A stretch of 64,000 nucleotides of DNA from Methanosarcina flavescens. GTDB taxonomy: Archaea > Halobacteriota > Methanosarcinia > Methanosarcinales > Methanosarcinaceae. Below the pieces are notes generated by a model that saw only the letters and a list, made by a program, of their open reading frames with translations, was not told the DNA's origin and did not search any database. Every line of letters starts with the position of its first letter. Positions within the stretch are counted from its first letter, which is position 1. Below are positions 34,366-43,902 of this stretch, one piece after another. A program made the translations under genes and the position numbers. The stretch lies in contig NZ_CP032683.1 of the NCBI RefSeq assembly GCF_001304615.2, positions 1,736,001 through 1,800,000 of the forward strand, written 5' to 3'.

Positions 34366-35541
34366 TCACTCACGCGTTTCTTCGTCTTTGTCTTTACTTT
34401 TAATATTCGAAATCCTCTGCGCATGCCCATGATTTCCAGGTTTACTATTCTCGTGATGCCCATGTTCATGATCATGGTTCAGCTTGGGTTTACTGACTTT
34501 TATTCCTTTTCTTTCAAAGACTTCCTCGACTGAACGGTTTACAGCTCCCTTAAGGGCTTTCTTCTCAACGTTTGAGACTGCAGAGAGGATTTTAAGTGTG
34601 GGGACGGCTCCTTCCTTTGATTTGATTACATCTTCCTGGGGCTCTTCGTAATATATTGTAACACTCTGTTTCACAGTTTCCGATCCATTGTCCAGGAAGA
34701 GTTTGATATGTCCTACGAATTCGGGATTTAGTTTCTGCACTTTCGCTTTTATCGTATTCACCAATTCGGTTGTTAATTCCCTTGCAGCGTCAGTGCTGAG
34801 ATCCCCATTTTCAACCTCAAATTCAGCCGAGTAGCTGCCTACTTTTGAAGCTTCAATAGAACTTTCGAGTTCCTGCAGTGTGGAGAGTTTGGCTTCTCCT
34901 GTAAATTCAGCACTCGGGACTCTTTCGGACACTCCTTCAAGATCCGGGAGCACTATTCGCATGAAATTTTCAAATCTTTCGTCCGTATCCTTTCCTGAAA
35001 GAAGGACTACTCTGGCATTCGGATTAAGCTGCTGCACCGATGCTTCAAGAATGGGAAGACGGATAGGCTCTATCAGGTCTACCTTGTTTATTCCCAGAAT
35101 TTCCGCATCAATAATCTGCCTCATGGCAAAATCTTTAACTTCTTTCATAAGGTACTTGAAACGGCTGCCGTCAATCAGGGTCACAAGGGGAGCAATTCTT
35201 ACCTGCTCGCCAAGGTTCATGAGTTCAATCTCATCCCTGATTACGTGCGGGAAGGCAATGCCTGTGGGTTCGATCATCAGGATATCAGGTTTGTATTCCT
35301 TTGCAAGAAGAGTAACGGTCGTCCTTAATCCTACTTTCAGGGAACAGCAAATGCACCCGCTTGTGATCTCTTTCGTATCAAACCCGAATCTCTTTATAAC
35401 GTCTCCATCAATCCCTATTTCGCCAATCTCGTTCACGATAATGGCAACTTTCTTCCCTTTTTCTGCCAGGTACTTGCCCATATTGAGAATAGTGGTGGTT
35501 TTCCCGCTTCCCAGAAACCCCCCCACCACAATGACCTGCAC
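34366..35541 (-). CDS. CobW/P47K family GTPase (G3E), possible metallochaperone
   Basis: A G3E-type GTPase of about 391 residues. The P-loop is VVGGFLGSGKTTT near the N-terminus, the CxCC metal site is SGCICCSLK, and the guanine motif is NKVD. The C-terminal tail is rich in histidine (LNHDHEHGHHENSKPGNHGHAQ), typical of metal storage or delivery. Family members deliver Zn, Co or other metals. Its place between mtaC and the RamA-like gene suggests cobalt or zinc supply for corrinoid methyltransferases. I start at the GTG at 35541 because GGGAGGA lies six bases before it; an ATG at 35559 overlaps that ribosome site. Confidence 0.85.
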   Translation of the reverse strand: MQVIVVGGFLGSGKTTTILNMGKYLAEKGKKVAIIVNEIGEIGIDGDVIKRFGFDTKEITSGCICCSLKVGLRTTVTLLAKEYKPDILMIEPTGIAFPHVIRDEIELMNLGEQVRIAPLVTLIDGSRFKYLMKEVKDFAMRQIIDAEILGINKVDLIEPIRLPILEASVQQLNPNARVVLLSGKDTDERFENFMRIVLPDLEGVSERVPSAEFTGEAKLSTLQELESSIEASKVGSYSAEFEVENGDLSTDAARELTTELVNTIKAKVQKLNPEFVGHIKLFLDNGSETVKQSVTIYYEEPQEDVIKSKEGAVPTLKILSAVSNVEKKALKGAVNRSVEEVFERKGIKVSKPKLNHDHEHGHHENSKPGNHGHAQRISNIKSKDKDEETRE

Positions 35542-35615
35542 GTTTTCTCCTCCCTTCATCTTGCTTATTGCTTATTTCCCTTTATGCGTTTTTACTCTCA
35601 ATAAACTTGTCTTCT

Positions 35616-37235
35616 TTATTTTCCTACCACTGTCAGGTTTTCCCATTTAAACCTGTCACTTGGACAGGCATGAAGGCAGCGCTGGCAGTTTGCGCCATCA
35701 CAGAGGTCAGTCCTTATTTTTACAAACCCGTTGTCTTCCATTCTAAGGGCTCCGTTAGGGCAAACCTTTACGCACTTATGGCAGCCTTCACATTCTCCAA
35801 TTACCATTGTAAGGTAAGTTCCAACCCTTTCAAGTACCTCAAGCCCTTCTTCTCCGAGTTCGGGAATATCTCTTTCAAATTGACGATCAATTTTGAGAAT
35901 ATCAGAAGGTTCGCTGATCATGGGAAGTTTTTTCTTTTTCAGAAACTTCTGAAGCATCTTGAAAGCCATACCCTCATTCCAGAAAGCAAGTTCCAGCAAA
36001 TAAGCTTCCTTAAATGCCTCGGAGGTTGCAAACATCACATGGGTACCCACTATTTCCTTTGCAATCGCCTGCAGTTCCCAGAGCCTGTCTTCAGAAAGCA
36101 GGATTTCCCTGGCAATGGTAAGAGAAGTATTTCCTATCTGGGAGACATAACTCGCATTGTAAGGAATCATTCCTACCTTGTGGGCCTTTGCAGCGTCCAT
36201 ATAAGTGCCCGCAGCTCCTGACATGTGAGCGGCCTGCAGATCTTCCATCTCTATGCCTGCGGCTGCACAGAGAGTGATATGTCCGGCTCTTATCGCCCCT
36301 ATTGCTCTCCCGGCTGCAATAAGGTCTTTACTCGTGAATTTTATCCCGTCCTGTAGATGGATAATGCCATCCGGTGTTTGAATCTTTGGCAGCATAATGA
36401 GCTTATTTCTCATGCCCGTCTCTATAAGGGCAATGACTCCTGTACCTGTAATGCCCTTTGCAGTCAGTTCTCCTTTCTCCACGACTTCCCCGGTTTTAGG
36501 ATTTACAAGGTCGGCTTTTGTGGTCTTCATATCCCGGTCAAGTACATAGCAGCGCAGGTTTTCGCCCTCAAATTCAACGTCGCAAATTGTATGAGGAGAA
36601 GCAATAGACCCATATTCTATCTCCTGGCCCTCAAGCGCAGGTCCTGCGGCAGCTGACCCGGTATATATAACGCCATTTGCTTTAAGAGCCATTTCTGCGT
36701 TTGTCCCGTAATCCGTTGCAATCGCTATCTCATTGTTCTCAATCATGCCGGCCTTTACAATAAGTGCAAGCGCATCGGCTCCGACTTCATGTTTAATTGC
36801 CGGAGGTACTAATAGTTTACAGTTTACGGCTTCCTCAAAACCATCGATTCCGGACAGAGGTATTACGCGGGCATCTCTATTCTGCTCTTCGATATGGTAT
36901 TTTTGCTTTTTACGCTCGCCTGCATATGCCAAATCTTCGATTGGAATACCTTGGAATATGGAAAGCTGGATAGGGTTTCCGCAGATTGAAAATCTCTCCA
37001 TTTCTGCCAAGTTTACATTCAGCTCGGTCAGGATATTTTTTACGGCTGTTACCGAAAGTTCGTGAGCCTTATCAAGCCCATAATGAATTGCAAAATCAAG
37101 ATGGTCCATTACATTTGCTCCGGGTAAGGGATTTCGCAGCGTTATGACCGTCTTTTTGATTTTGCCGCTTTCCAGGTCAATCTTCTGGGCCCTAAAACCG
37201 CTAGTACCCAGGTCAATTGCAACTCCGGTTCTCAT
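35616..37235 (-). CDS. RamA-like corrinoid-activation protein (ASKHA + 2 [4Fe-4S])
   Basis: A 539-residue protein with the same size and plan as RamA, which reduces inactive Co(II) corrinoid proteins to Co(I) with ATP. The body (GVAIDLGTSGFRAQKIDL..., IAIATDYGTNAEMALK, GITGTGVIALIETG) is an ASKHA-type ATPase of the DUF4445 group. The C-terminus has two [4Fe-4S] sites, CEGCHKCVKVCP and CDGANCQRCLHACP. Its position between the CobW-type gene and mtaA suggests that it serves the methanol system; substrate preference between methanol and methylamine corrinoid proteins cannot be read from sequence. The ATG at 37235 is preceded by GGAGG. Confidence 0.88.
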   Translation of the reverse strand: MRTGVAIDLGTSGFRAQKIDLESGKIKKTVITLRNPLPGANVMDHLDFAIHYGLDKAHELSVTAVKNILTELNVNLAEMERFSICGNPIQLSIFQGIPIEDLAYAGERKKQKYHIEEQNRDARVIPLSGIDGFEEAVNCKLLVPPAIKHEVGADALALIVKAGMIENNEIAIATDYGTNAEMALKANGVIYTGSAAAGPALEGQEIEYGSIASPHTICDVEFEGENLRCYVLDRDMKTTKADLVNPKTGEVVEKGELTAKGITGTGVIALIETGMRNKLIMLPKIQTPDGIIHLQDGIKFTSKDLIAAGRAIGAIRAGHITLCAAAGIEMEDLQAAHMSGAAGTYMDAAKAHKVGMIPYNASYVSQIGNTSLTIAREILLSEDRLWELQAIAKEIVGTHVMFATSEAFKEAYLLELAFWNEGMAFKMLQKFLKKKKLPMISEPSDILKIDRQFERDIPELGEEGLEVLERVGTYLTMVIGECEGCHKCVKVCPNGALRMEDNGFVKIRTDLCDGANCQRCLHACPSDRFKWENLTVVGK

Positions 37236-37530
37236 ATCTTAACCTCCTCCAAAAAAGTTTAAGATTTATTCAACCAGTATCTCAAACATATTCTGTGTTT
37301 AATATATTTTAATAAGTTTTATGCTGAATAAGCTATCAAGCTATTTATACTGAATCCTGTGTTCGGATAAGTCCTCCTAAACTCACAGTCTGTAAGGCCC
37401 CGGATCTGGAGTACTCACTCCGCCTGTCAAAACAAGAAAAACAAAGTGGAGCACGATATCCAGAAGCTCTAAAGAATTATAGAGCCCGGGACTGTGCCCC
37501 TGAAAAAATAAGGGGATTTTTAGTGCCTTT
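37236..37530 (-). terminator. Spacer with candidate terminators of mtaA
   Basis: Downstream of the mtaA stop, on the minus strand, CCCCT/AGGGG (about 37497-37515) and GCTCTA/TAGAGC (about 37467-37486) form two small hairpins; the first has a T run in its loop. The half nearest the RamA-like gene is AT-rich and may hold its promoter. Confidence 0.4.
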
Positions 37531-38556
37531 TCAGGCGTAGTACTCATCTCTTGCTGCGACCAGTGCTTTGATATTATCGAGGGGGGTCATAGGTGCAATA
37601 CCACAGCCTGGTGCGAGTACATCAATTCCGCCTTCAAGAGCTTCTTTTGCTTCAGCTTTTATCTTGTCAATAGGTCCAGGCAGCAGAGTGAAAGGACTGG
37701 AAATATTTCCTACTAATCTTGCTCTGTCTCCGATTACTTCCTTACCCTTCTTTACACTGCCTATCTTTTCTTCAACGCTGAGACCTTCGAAGCCGCAGTC
37801 TGCCATATCACTGAGAATAGGGTTAACATTTCCACAGACGTGGAGGACAGTTATTGAGTTCACACTAGCGGAGAACTTCTGCAGCCTTGGCTTGAGATAC
37901 TGCCTGAAGGAGTCAGGGCTCATGAGATCAGGGGAAGCTACAGGGTCTGCAATGGCAATAACGTCTGCGCCTGCTTCGACCATTGCATTTGCGTACATTA
38001 TTGCAGCTTCAGTGGCAAGATCCAGAGCCTGCTGGAAAAGATCAATCTTTTTAATGGACCACTTCATGAAGGATTTTACACTTACCAGGTCAGAGGCGAC
38101 TGTAACCGGACCTTCCATACCGCCAATAATTGGCACGTCAGGACCTACTTTTTCCCTGACTATTTTTATGGCTTCGAGTACAACAGGGATTCTGCCTTTC
38201 TGCAGGAGGTCTGCAGGAATGGATGCACCTTCAAGGTCCTTGGGGTAAGGGTGACCTGTAACAGAAGGCTGCCTGTTCTTGGTACCCATGTTGATTTCAC
38301 AGCCCATAGCTTCAACAAGAACGGTAAGACAATAGGGAAGCCTTACAGCCTCGAGTCCGCTAAGCTCATAGTTGGCAATTGCCAGCTTTGCCATGAGTTC
38401 GGGGTCAGAATGAGCTTCAGGCCAGGGGGCTCCGACTTCATCCATAAGTTCTACAATCCCGGTCTGGGTCACGGAGCAAACAGGTACTTTGTCAACTGGC
38501 TTCCCTTCAAGGGCAGCTAAGAGTCTCGTTTTGAGTGTAAATTCGCTCATAGTCAT
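37531..38556 (-). CDS. mtaA: Methylcobamide:CoM methyltransferase MtaA
   Basis: MtaA transfers the methyl group from MtaC to coenzyme M, giving methyl-CoM. The 341-residue sequence matches Methanosarcina MtaA end to end (MTMSEFTLKTRLLAALEGKPVDKVPVCSVTQTGIVELMDEVGAPWPEAH), which separates it from MtbA, the methylamine enzyme. Zinc ligands are the His and Cys of LHVCGNVNP and the Cys of LAPGCGIAPMTP. It is alone or first in a minus-strand unit with its own TATA box. The start ATG at 38556 is the one used by homologues. Confidence 0.96.
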   Translation of the reverse strand: MTMSEFTLKTRLLAALEGKPVDKVPVCSVTQTGIVELMDEVGAPWPEAHSDPELMAKLAIANYELSGLEAVRLPYCLTVLVEAMGCEINMGTKNRQPSVTGHPYPKDLEGASIPADLLQKGRIPVVLEAIKIVREKVGPDVPIIGGMEGPVTVASDLVSVKSFMKWSIKKIDLFQQALDLATEAAIMYANAMVEAGADVIAIADPVASPDLMSPDSFRQYLKPRLQKFSASVNSITVLHVCGNVNPILSDMADCGFEGLSVEEKIGSVKKGKEVIGDRARLVGNISSPFTLLPGPIDKIKAEAKEALEGGIDVLAPGCGIAPMTPLDNIKALVAARDEYYA

Positions 38557-39344
38557 ACCTTTCTTTAGATTTATCGATTTGCATTTATTTTTATTATAAT
38601 TTTATAGTCTACTTGATAATATTATATAGACTTTTCAATCCAAATATCTCATTCTCCGGACTGAGAGTCCATAACTTAGAAATACAGTAGAAATCACAGG
38701 TTTCGCCTGAGAAACCAACAGTGCCTCTGGATTTCCTTCCTGCCTCTCCCTAGCAGGGATGAGAACAGCGACAGTAAAAACAATTCTCAGGCTCCTTACG
38801 ATTTCGTTAAAGTGCGGTATTTTTTTAGTTAACAACTTATAAAAGCTATTTGTCAAGAATTTTTTTTTGCTATTTCTTTGATAAATATGGTCATAAATTT
38901 TGACCTCATAGTTCTATGCTCTATGCCAGCTAGACGCCCAAATTTTTTACTTATCCTGATAGTTTACAGGTTATGTACTGGATTTGATACTTAAAATTAT
39001 TTTCTTAAAATTTTGTTAGTGAATATACGAATAATATATGTTTTGAGATCAATTCTTTCTACTTATTCTTCTAAGATTAAAGCGGATTTTAACCATATTT
39101 GCTATTTCAGATCTTTTTTTCCGTCATACAAGCTCCAAAAGCTTTTATCTGGTGAAAAAGAGTCTGTATTTATACTTGTTCTTAAATATAGAGAAATTGT
39201 TTTGGCAAGACTGTTTGAGAAAACTTTTATATAGATTATAATTTAATTTATTCTGTTAGTGTTGTCCTATAATCTTCCTATAGATCCCAACCCAACCTTA
39301 TTTCCAGACTCAGTTAACCCGAAACCCGTCATCGAGTTTAAACT
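38557..39344. promoter_or_regulatory. Divergent promoter region of mtaA and the histidine kinase
   Basis: Minus-strand TATA: TCTATATAATATT at about 38620-38632, about 65 bases before mtaA. Upstream of it are short palindromes, including GGTTTC/GAAACC (38699-38716), possible regulator sites. Plus-strand TATA for the kinase: TTTTATATAG at about 39224-39233. Two short frames (38635-38856 minus and 39013-39234 plus) are not supported. Confidence 0.45.
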
Positions 39345-41525
39345 ATGAAAGTTAGTGGAAAGATCCTTGTTATCATCTATATTATCTTTGCTCTTCTCAT
39401 TTCAGTTGTTATTTTTGCATCCCAGAGCATTCTCTATTCCAGTTTTTCCGATCTGCAGGAAAAAGAGGCAGCTGAAAACGTAGAGAGGGTAAAGGATATT
39501 ATTGATCTCCAGGTTCTACACCTTGAAGGCATCAATTCTGCTCTTTCTTCAAGGGATGATGTCAGAGCTTTAATGCTCAATCAGCACCCTCAAAGTCTCA
39601 GTGAGACTGCAGTAGACGATATTTTTTCCGTCAGTGGTTGCGACTTCATTTTTCTTGTAAACAGTTCAGGGAGTATTGTTTATTCCAAAGTCTCGGATTC
39701 AGGAGTATCTACTAATGCTTCTATTCTTCCCGACGTGCTTCAGAGAATAGATGATGGCAGTCTCCTCTGTAAAGAGGCTGAGACTCCTTTAAAAGGTTTA
39801 ATCATGCTGGAAAACGAGCCTGCATTTATCTCCAGTCAACCTGTGCTTGCAGCGTCCGGAATTAACGAAGTCTCAGGTACGATCATTCTTGGAAAAAAAT
39901 TTGATTCTAGTTTCATTGAATCCATCCAGAAAAGTACAGGAAGTACGGTTACCCTTTACAATCTTAAAGATTCTTCACTTGATTTCCAGCAAGCTATTTT
40001 TGAAAGCAAAAATCCGAATTTCATGTATAATGAAACCGGAGACCGAGTTACAAGCTATTCTGTCATTAAAGATATTTCCGGAAGTCCGATTGTTGTAATC
40101 CAGTCTGACACCGCCAGCACTATCTATGCCGAGGGACAGAAGGTTCTCCGATACCTGGTATTTTTACTTTTGCTCGCAGGACTTATTACTGGGGCTAGTT
40201 TTAAGTTTCTTCTTGACAGGGAAGTGATATCCCGGATAGTCGCAATTGATAATTTTGTGAGAAAGGCGAGGACAGATGAGAATTTCTCCGAACGATTTTC
40301 TGTGGATGGGGATGATGAACTCTCAAGGCTGTCTGAAGGAATAAACCAGACACTTGACCGCCTGAGAACTACTTCTGATAAGTTCAAAGCTCAGGAACAT
40401 GAAAAAATGGTGATTCTCGATTCTCTCACTGAACTTGTAGTCTTTATGGATTCCGAGTTGAAAATAATATGGTTGAATAAAGCGGCTCTTGACCACATGG
40501 GCATGAAACTTGAAGACGTTATCGGGCGAAATTATCAGGACATATATATATTATATAAAGAGAAACCAGGCAAATCTCCTGTATTGAGAGTATTGGAGTC
40601 CGGGAATGAAGAGTTCGGGGAAGTAGTTACCATGGACGGGAAGACCTGGGCAGTTAGCGCAATTCCCATAAAGAATGAAGATGGCAAGATTACCGGGATT
40701 CTGAAAACAGGTCTAGATATCACTACACATCGGCGTTCGGAAGAAAAATTGCTTCAGGCAAAACTTGAAGCTGAAGCCGCCAATAATACCAAAAGTGAAT
40801 TTCTTGCAAACATGAGCCATGAGTTGAGAACGCCTTTGAATTCCATTATAGGATTTTCGGATATTCTCCTTGAGAAGGCTTTTGGCGAGCTTAATGAAAA
40901 GCAGTACAAATACGTAAGCAATATTTCTACAAGTGGGAAGCATTTGCTGATGCTCATAAACGATATTCTTGACCTTTCAAAAGTAGAAGCCGGAAGAATG
41001 GAACTCCACTATAGTGAGTTTTCGATCAACTCCATTTTTGAAGAAGTTAAAGCCGTTCTTTCTCCTCTTATGCAGGTAAAAGCTCTTGAAGTGACTTTTA
41101 ATATAGAATCCGACCTTACTACGCTTGAGGCCGACAGAGGTCGACTGATTCAGATACTTTACAACCTTATAAGCAATGCAATCAAATTTACCCCAGCCGG
41201 TGGAAAAGTCTTGATCTACTGCAAGAAGAGCGGCAATCGAGCGCTTATTTCAATCATAGATACCGGTATAGGCATTTCTGCTGAAGATCAGTTAAAACTT
41301 TTCCAGCCCTTTACCCAACTTAGTAAGTCAGCAACCAAACAATACTGCGGCACAGGACTTGGACTTGCTCTTGTGAAGAAGCTCGTGAGCCTGCATCAGG
41401 GAGATATCTGGGTTGAGAGCGAACCTGGGAAAGGCAGCAACTTCACCTTTGCGATTCCTCTCAGGAAACCCTTAGAGCTCAGAAAAGCCAAAGAGATGGA
41501 ACTTGAATGTAATGATAGAGTTTGA
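39345..41525 (+). CDS. Membrane sensor histidine kinase (extracytoplasmic sensor, HAMP, PAS)
   Basis: A 726-residue sensor kinase. Two membrane segments, residues about 8-28 and 268-290, enclose an extracytoplasmic sensing region (Cache/CHASE-like). A HAMP linker, a PAS domain (about 345-465; LVVFMDSELKIIWLNKAALDHMG), a HisKA domain with the phospho-accepting His492 (NMSHELRTPLNS) and an HATPase domain (NLISNAIKFTPAGG, DTGIGIS, GTGLGLALVKKL) follow. The start ATG at 39345 fits the first membrane helix. Two response regulator genes follow directly, and an Msr-like gene ends against them. A role in methylotrophic gene control is inferred from location. Confidence 0.9.
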   Translation: MKVSGKILVIIYIIFALLISVVIFASQSILYSSFSDLQEKEAAENVERVKDIIDLQVLHLEGINSALSSRDDVRALMLNQHPQSLSETAVDDIFSVSGCDFIFLVNSSGSIVYSKVSDSGVSTNASILPDVLQRIDDGSLLCKEAETPLKGLIMLENEPAFISSQPVLAASGINEVSGTIILGKKFDSSFIESIQKSTGSTVTLYNLKDSSLDFQQAIFESKNPNFMYNETGDRVTSYSVIKDISGSPIVVIQSDTASTIYAEGQKVLRYLVFLLLLAGLITGASFKFLLDREVISRIVAIDNFVRKARTDENFSERFSVDGDDELSRLSEGINQTLDRLRTTSDKFKAQEHEKMVILDSLTELVVFMDSELKIIWLNKAALDHMGMKLEDVIGRNYQDIYILYKEKPGKSPVLRVLESGNEEFGEVVTMDGKTWAVSAIPIKNEDGKITGILKTGLDITTHRRSEEKLLQAKLEAEAANNTKSEFLANMSHELRTPLNSIIGFSDILLEKAFGELNEKQYKYVSNISTSGKHLLMLINDILDLSKVEAGRMELHYSEFSINSIFEEVKAVLSPLMQVKALEVTFNIESDLTTLEADRGRLIQILYNLISNAIKFTPAGGKVLIYCKKSGNRALISIIDTGIGISAEDQLKLFQPFTQLSKSATKQYCGTGLGLALVKKLVSLHQGDIWVESEPGKGSNFTFAIPLRKPLELRKAKEMELECNDRV

Positions 41526-41526
41526 G

Positions 41527-42417
41527 ATGAGCAAAGCAGCAGCACTTTCAGTAAAAGAAAGTGCGGAGGATTTGCAGGAAGAACTCGAGATGCCCGAAGT
41601 CTACTTACCTAGAGAGGAAGACTCTAAACAGGAACTTGTCCTGGTAGTCGAAGATGACAAAAGTTCCAATAAACTTCTCTCAGTTATTATTAAGGACGCT
41701 GGATACAGTGTAGCTACCCTTTATAGCGGAAAAAATGTTTTGAGGGTTGCAAAGAACCTGAAACCCGATATTATTACCCTAGATGTTTTCCTGCCGGACA
41801 CTAATGGCGGGCTTGTTTTGAAGCAATTGAAGAATGATCCTCACACAGCTTCCATACTTGTGTTTATCATCCCCATGACTAATAACAACGAGCTTGGAAT
41901 TACACTTGGAGCAACATACTCCTTTACAAAACCGATAAAAAGGGTTGAGCTGGTAAATTCCCTCAAAGAAATTACTGGGAAGTTCCGGTTCGAATTTCCT
42001 AAAGTTCTTATCGTGGATGATGATGGATATACTGTAGAACTGCTAAGCTCAATGATTGAGTCCGAAGGTTTTGAGGTTATCAAAGCTTACAGTGGAAGGG
42101 AGGGCCTACAAAAGCTTTTCTCAAACCCTCAGCCGGACATACTGATTGTTGACCTCATGATGCCGGAAATCAGTGGGTTTGACCTGATATCCAGCATGAG
42201 AGCTGATATACGTACAAAAGATATCCCTCTTATTGTATGCACTTCCAGCGAACTTACCGGGAAGAATCTTGAAGAATTGAACAATGAACTGAAAAGTTAC
42301 CTTATTTCTATTATGAAAAAGGGCACTTTCGGAAGAAAAGAGTTAATTAATAGAATAGAACAATTAGCTATGCTGAAGAGGCTTAATGATGAAGAAAATC
42401 CTTATTGTCGAAGATAA
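41527..42417 (+). CDS. Response regulator with two receiver domains
   Basis: A protein of about 296 residues with two receiver (REC) domains and no DNA-binding output. REC1 (residues about 38-155) has VVEDDKSSNK and the candidate phospho-Asp86 in ITLDVFLPD; its usual lysine appears in SFTKPIK. REC2 (about 160-285) has LIVDDDGYT and Asp209 in LIVDLMMPEISG. In place of a final KPF motif it has IMKKGTFG. The ATG at 41527 follows the kinase stop by 1 base; in-frame starts at 41503 (TTG) and 41512 (ATG) would overlap the kinase gene. It is likely a phosphorelay component. Confidence 0.85.
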   Translation: MSKAAALSVKESAEDLQEELEMPEVYLPREEDSKQELVLVVEDDKSSNKLLSVIIKDAGYSVATLYSGKNVLRVAKNLKPDIITLDVFLPDTNGGLVLKQLKNDPHTASILVFIIPMTNNNELGITLGATYSFTKPIKRVELVNSLKEITGKFRFEFPKVLIVDDDGYTVELLSSMIESEGFEVIKAYSGREGLQKLFSNPQPDILIVDLMMPEISGFDLISSMRADIRTKDIPLIVCTSSELTGKNLEELNNELKSYLISIMKKGTFGRKELINRIEQLAMLKRLNDEENPYCRR

Positions 42418-42763
42418 TCCAATGAACATGGAACTGATTATGGATCTTCTGGAACTATACGGGCACAATATAACTAAAGCCGAAGATGGAATAAAGGCGC
42501 TTGAACGCCTTGCTGAAGAAAAGTTCGATCTTATTCTGCTAGATATACAACTTCCAAAGATGGATGGGCTTGAAGTTCTCGATCGAATTAAGAAGAACCC
42601 TGCGACTGTAGATATCCCTGTGATAGCAGTTACGGCCCATGCTATGAAAGGCAGTGAGGAGCATTTCATAGAAATGGGCTGTGTGGACTATGTCTCCAAA
42701 CCCATTGATATTCACAAATTCAGGGCTTTGATAGGTAAGTATCTGGACGAAAGCTCATCCTGA
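42386..42763 (+). CDS. Single-domain response regulator
   Basis: A 125-residue stand-alone receiver domain: ILIVEDNPMNMELIMDLLELYGHN, phospho-Asp53 in LILLDIQLPKMDG, the Thr in IAVTAHAMKG and the Lys in VSKPIDI. It has no output domain and overlaps the previous regulator gene by 32 bases, so the three genes kinase - double REC - REC form one operon. Stand-alone receivers often act as relays or bind other proteins; a partner among the Msr-like regulators is possible but not shown. The two genes downstream are convergent. Confidence 0.88.
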   Translation: MMKKILIVEDNPMNMELIMDLLELYGHNITKAEDGIKALERLAEEKFDLILLDIQLPKMDGLEVLDRIKKNPATVDIPVIAVTAHAMKGSEEHFIEMGCVDYVSKPIDIHKFRALIGKYLDESSS

Positions 42764-42777
42764 CTTCGAAAGGGGGG

Positions 42778-43563
42778 TTATAGTTTCTCCAGTCGTGTGG
42801 AGAGGTCTTTATAATGCAAAAAGAGTTCTTCACACCATTTGAGTGCGCTTTCATCAAAACTCATGAGCCGTTGATGGTCGAACTTTCCTTTTTTGTCGAA
42901 AAGCACAAGCGAGCAGAAACGCTCTGTCACCACGTTTTTGAGGGTTACATTTTTGTCACAGACATATATCTGAACGTTTTCTGATTCCACAAGATATTTC
43001 AGATCTTCGTAGTAATCCTTTTTCATCCTGTCAAAAACGGGTTCTGTCAGGATAAGACATACTGCAGCTCCTTTTCCTGCAAGTTCCAGGTACATCTCAA
43101 CGTGAAGAGGATTGAAATATGAAAGGAACATTTTTACATCTTTTGATTCCAAAAGATTCTTTTTAAAATCTTCAGGTACTTCAAAAAGTCGGTTAAGGTC
43201 GGCTTCAAGCATGAAATAGTTCCCCAGCTCATCAATCCTGTTAAGAAGATGTTCGGGAATTGCAGAAAAGTCATGATTTGTCCAATAATCGTAATTCTCC
43301 TCAAAAACTCTTACAGTATTCAGTAGAGGTTCCATTTTTTCGACTACTATCTCTCCCATCTCGGAGAGCCTATAGGTATTTCTCTCATCCTGTACTATTA
43401 GACGTCCTTCTTTTAACTTTTTGATCTGGGGCATAATTGATGTCGAATTGACATTGAGAGCCGTTTTTATTTCATCTCCTGTTTTAGGCCCCTCTTCCAG
43501 CAAGAGCAATACATCTTTCCTTTTTTCTGAAAGAAATGCCAGATCAATAAGTGATACTTTCAT
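42778..43563 (-). CDS. Msr-like transcriptional regulator (third copy)
   Basis: A 261-residue paralogue of the two regulators at 23-25 kb: wHTH (SEKRKDVLLLLEEGPKTGDEIKTALNVNSTSIMPQIKKLKEGRLIVQDERNTYRLSEMGE) plus FilR1/DUF1724 domain (YWTNHDFSAIPEHLLNRIDELGNYFMLEADLNRLFEVPEDF...ESALKWCEELFLHYKDL). It is convergent with the two-component operon, with a 14-base gap. In Methanosarcina such proteins activate or repress particular mtaCB isozyme operons; this one lies on the mtaA side. The ATG at 43563 is the only reasonable start. Confidence 0.87.
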   Translation of the reverse strand: MKVSLIDLAFLSEKRKDVLLLLEEGPKTGDEIKTALNVNSTSIMPQIKKLKEGRLIVQDERNTYRLSEMGEIVVEKMEPLLNTVRVFEENYDYWTNHDFSAIPEHLLNRIDELGNYFMLEADLNRLFEVPEDFKKNLLESKDVKMFLSYFNPLHVEMYLELAGKGAAVCLILTEPVFDRMKKDYYEDLKYLVESENVQIYVCDKNVTLKNVVTERFCSLVLFDKKGKFDHQRLMSFDESALKWCEELFLHYKDLSTRLEKL

Positions 43564-43902
43564 TCTATTCCATCTCCCCGGGAAGTTTTTAGGTATAAAG
43601 AGATACTTCTCCTTTATTTCTTTTCAGAAAGCGGTCTGAGTTAGCAAAAATTCTCTCTTCCTCCAGAAGAACTTTGAAGGAACTTCTCGCAGTTATTACT
43701 GCGCTACTTTTCAATTGATCCTTTATATCTTTTTCCAAAAAGCATTTATTTTCTTTAAGTTAAATGCTTTTTTCCAGTTCTTCCTGCTTTTATTCTATCT
43801 TTTTAAAAGTTCTTTTCCAAATTTATTTTTTTTATTCTCAGGCTTTTTCTCTTAGGTTGCTTTCAGGATTACTTTTGGCCAGATCCATCGTCCCTACGAC
43901 CT

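Noticed and set aside
39013-39234. 73-codon plus-strand frame before the histidine kinase
   Set aside because: Low-complexity, no ribosome site and it runs into the kinase TATA box.
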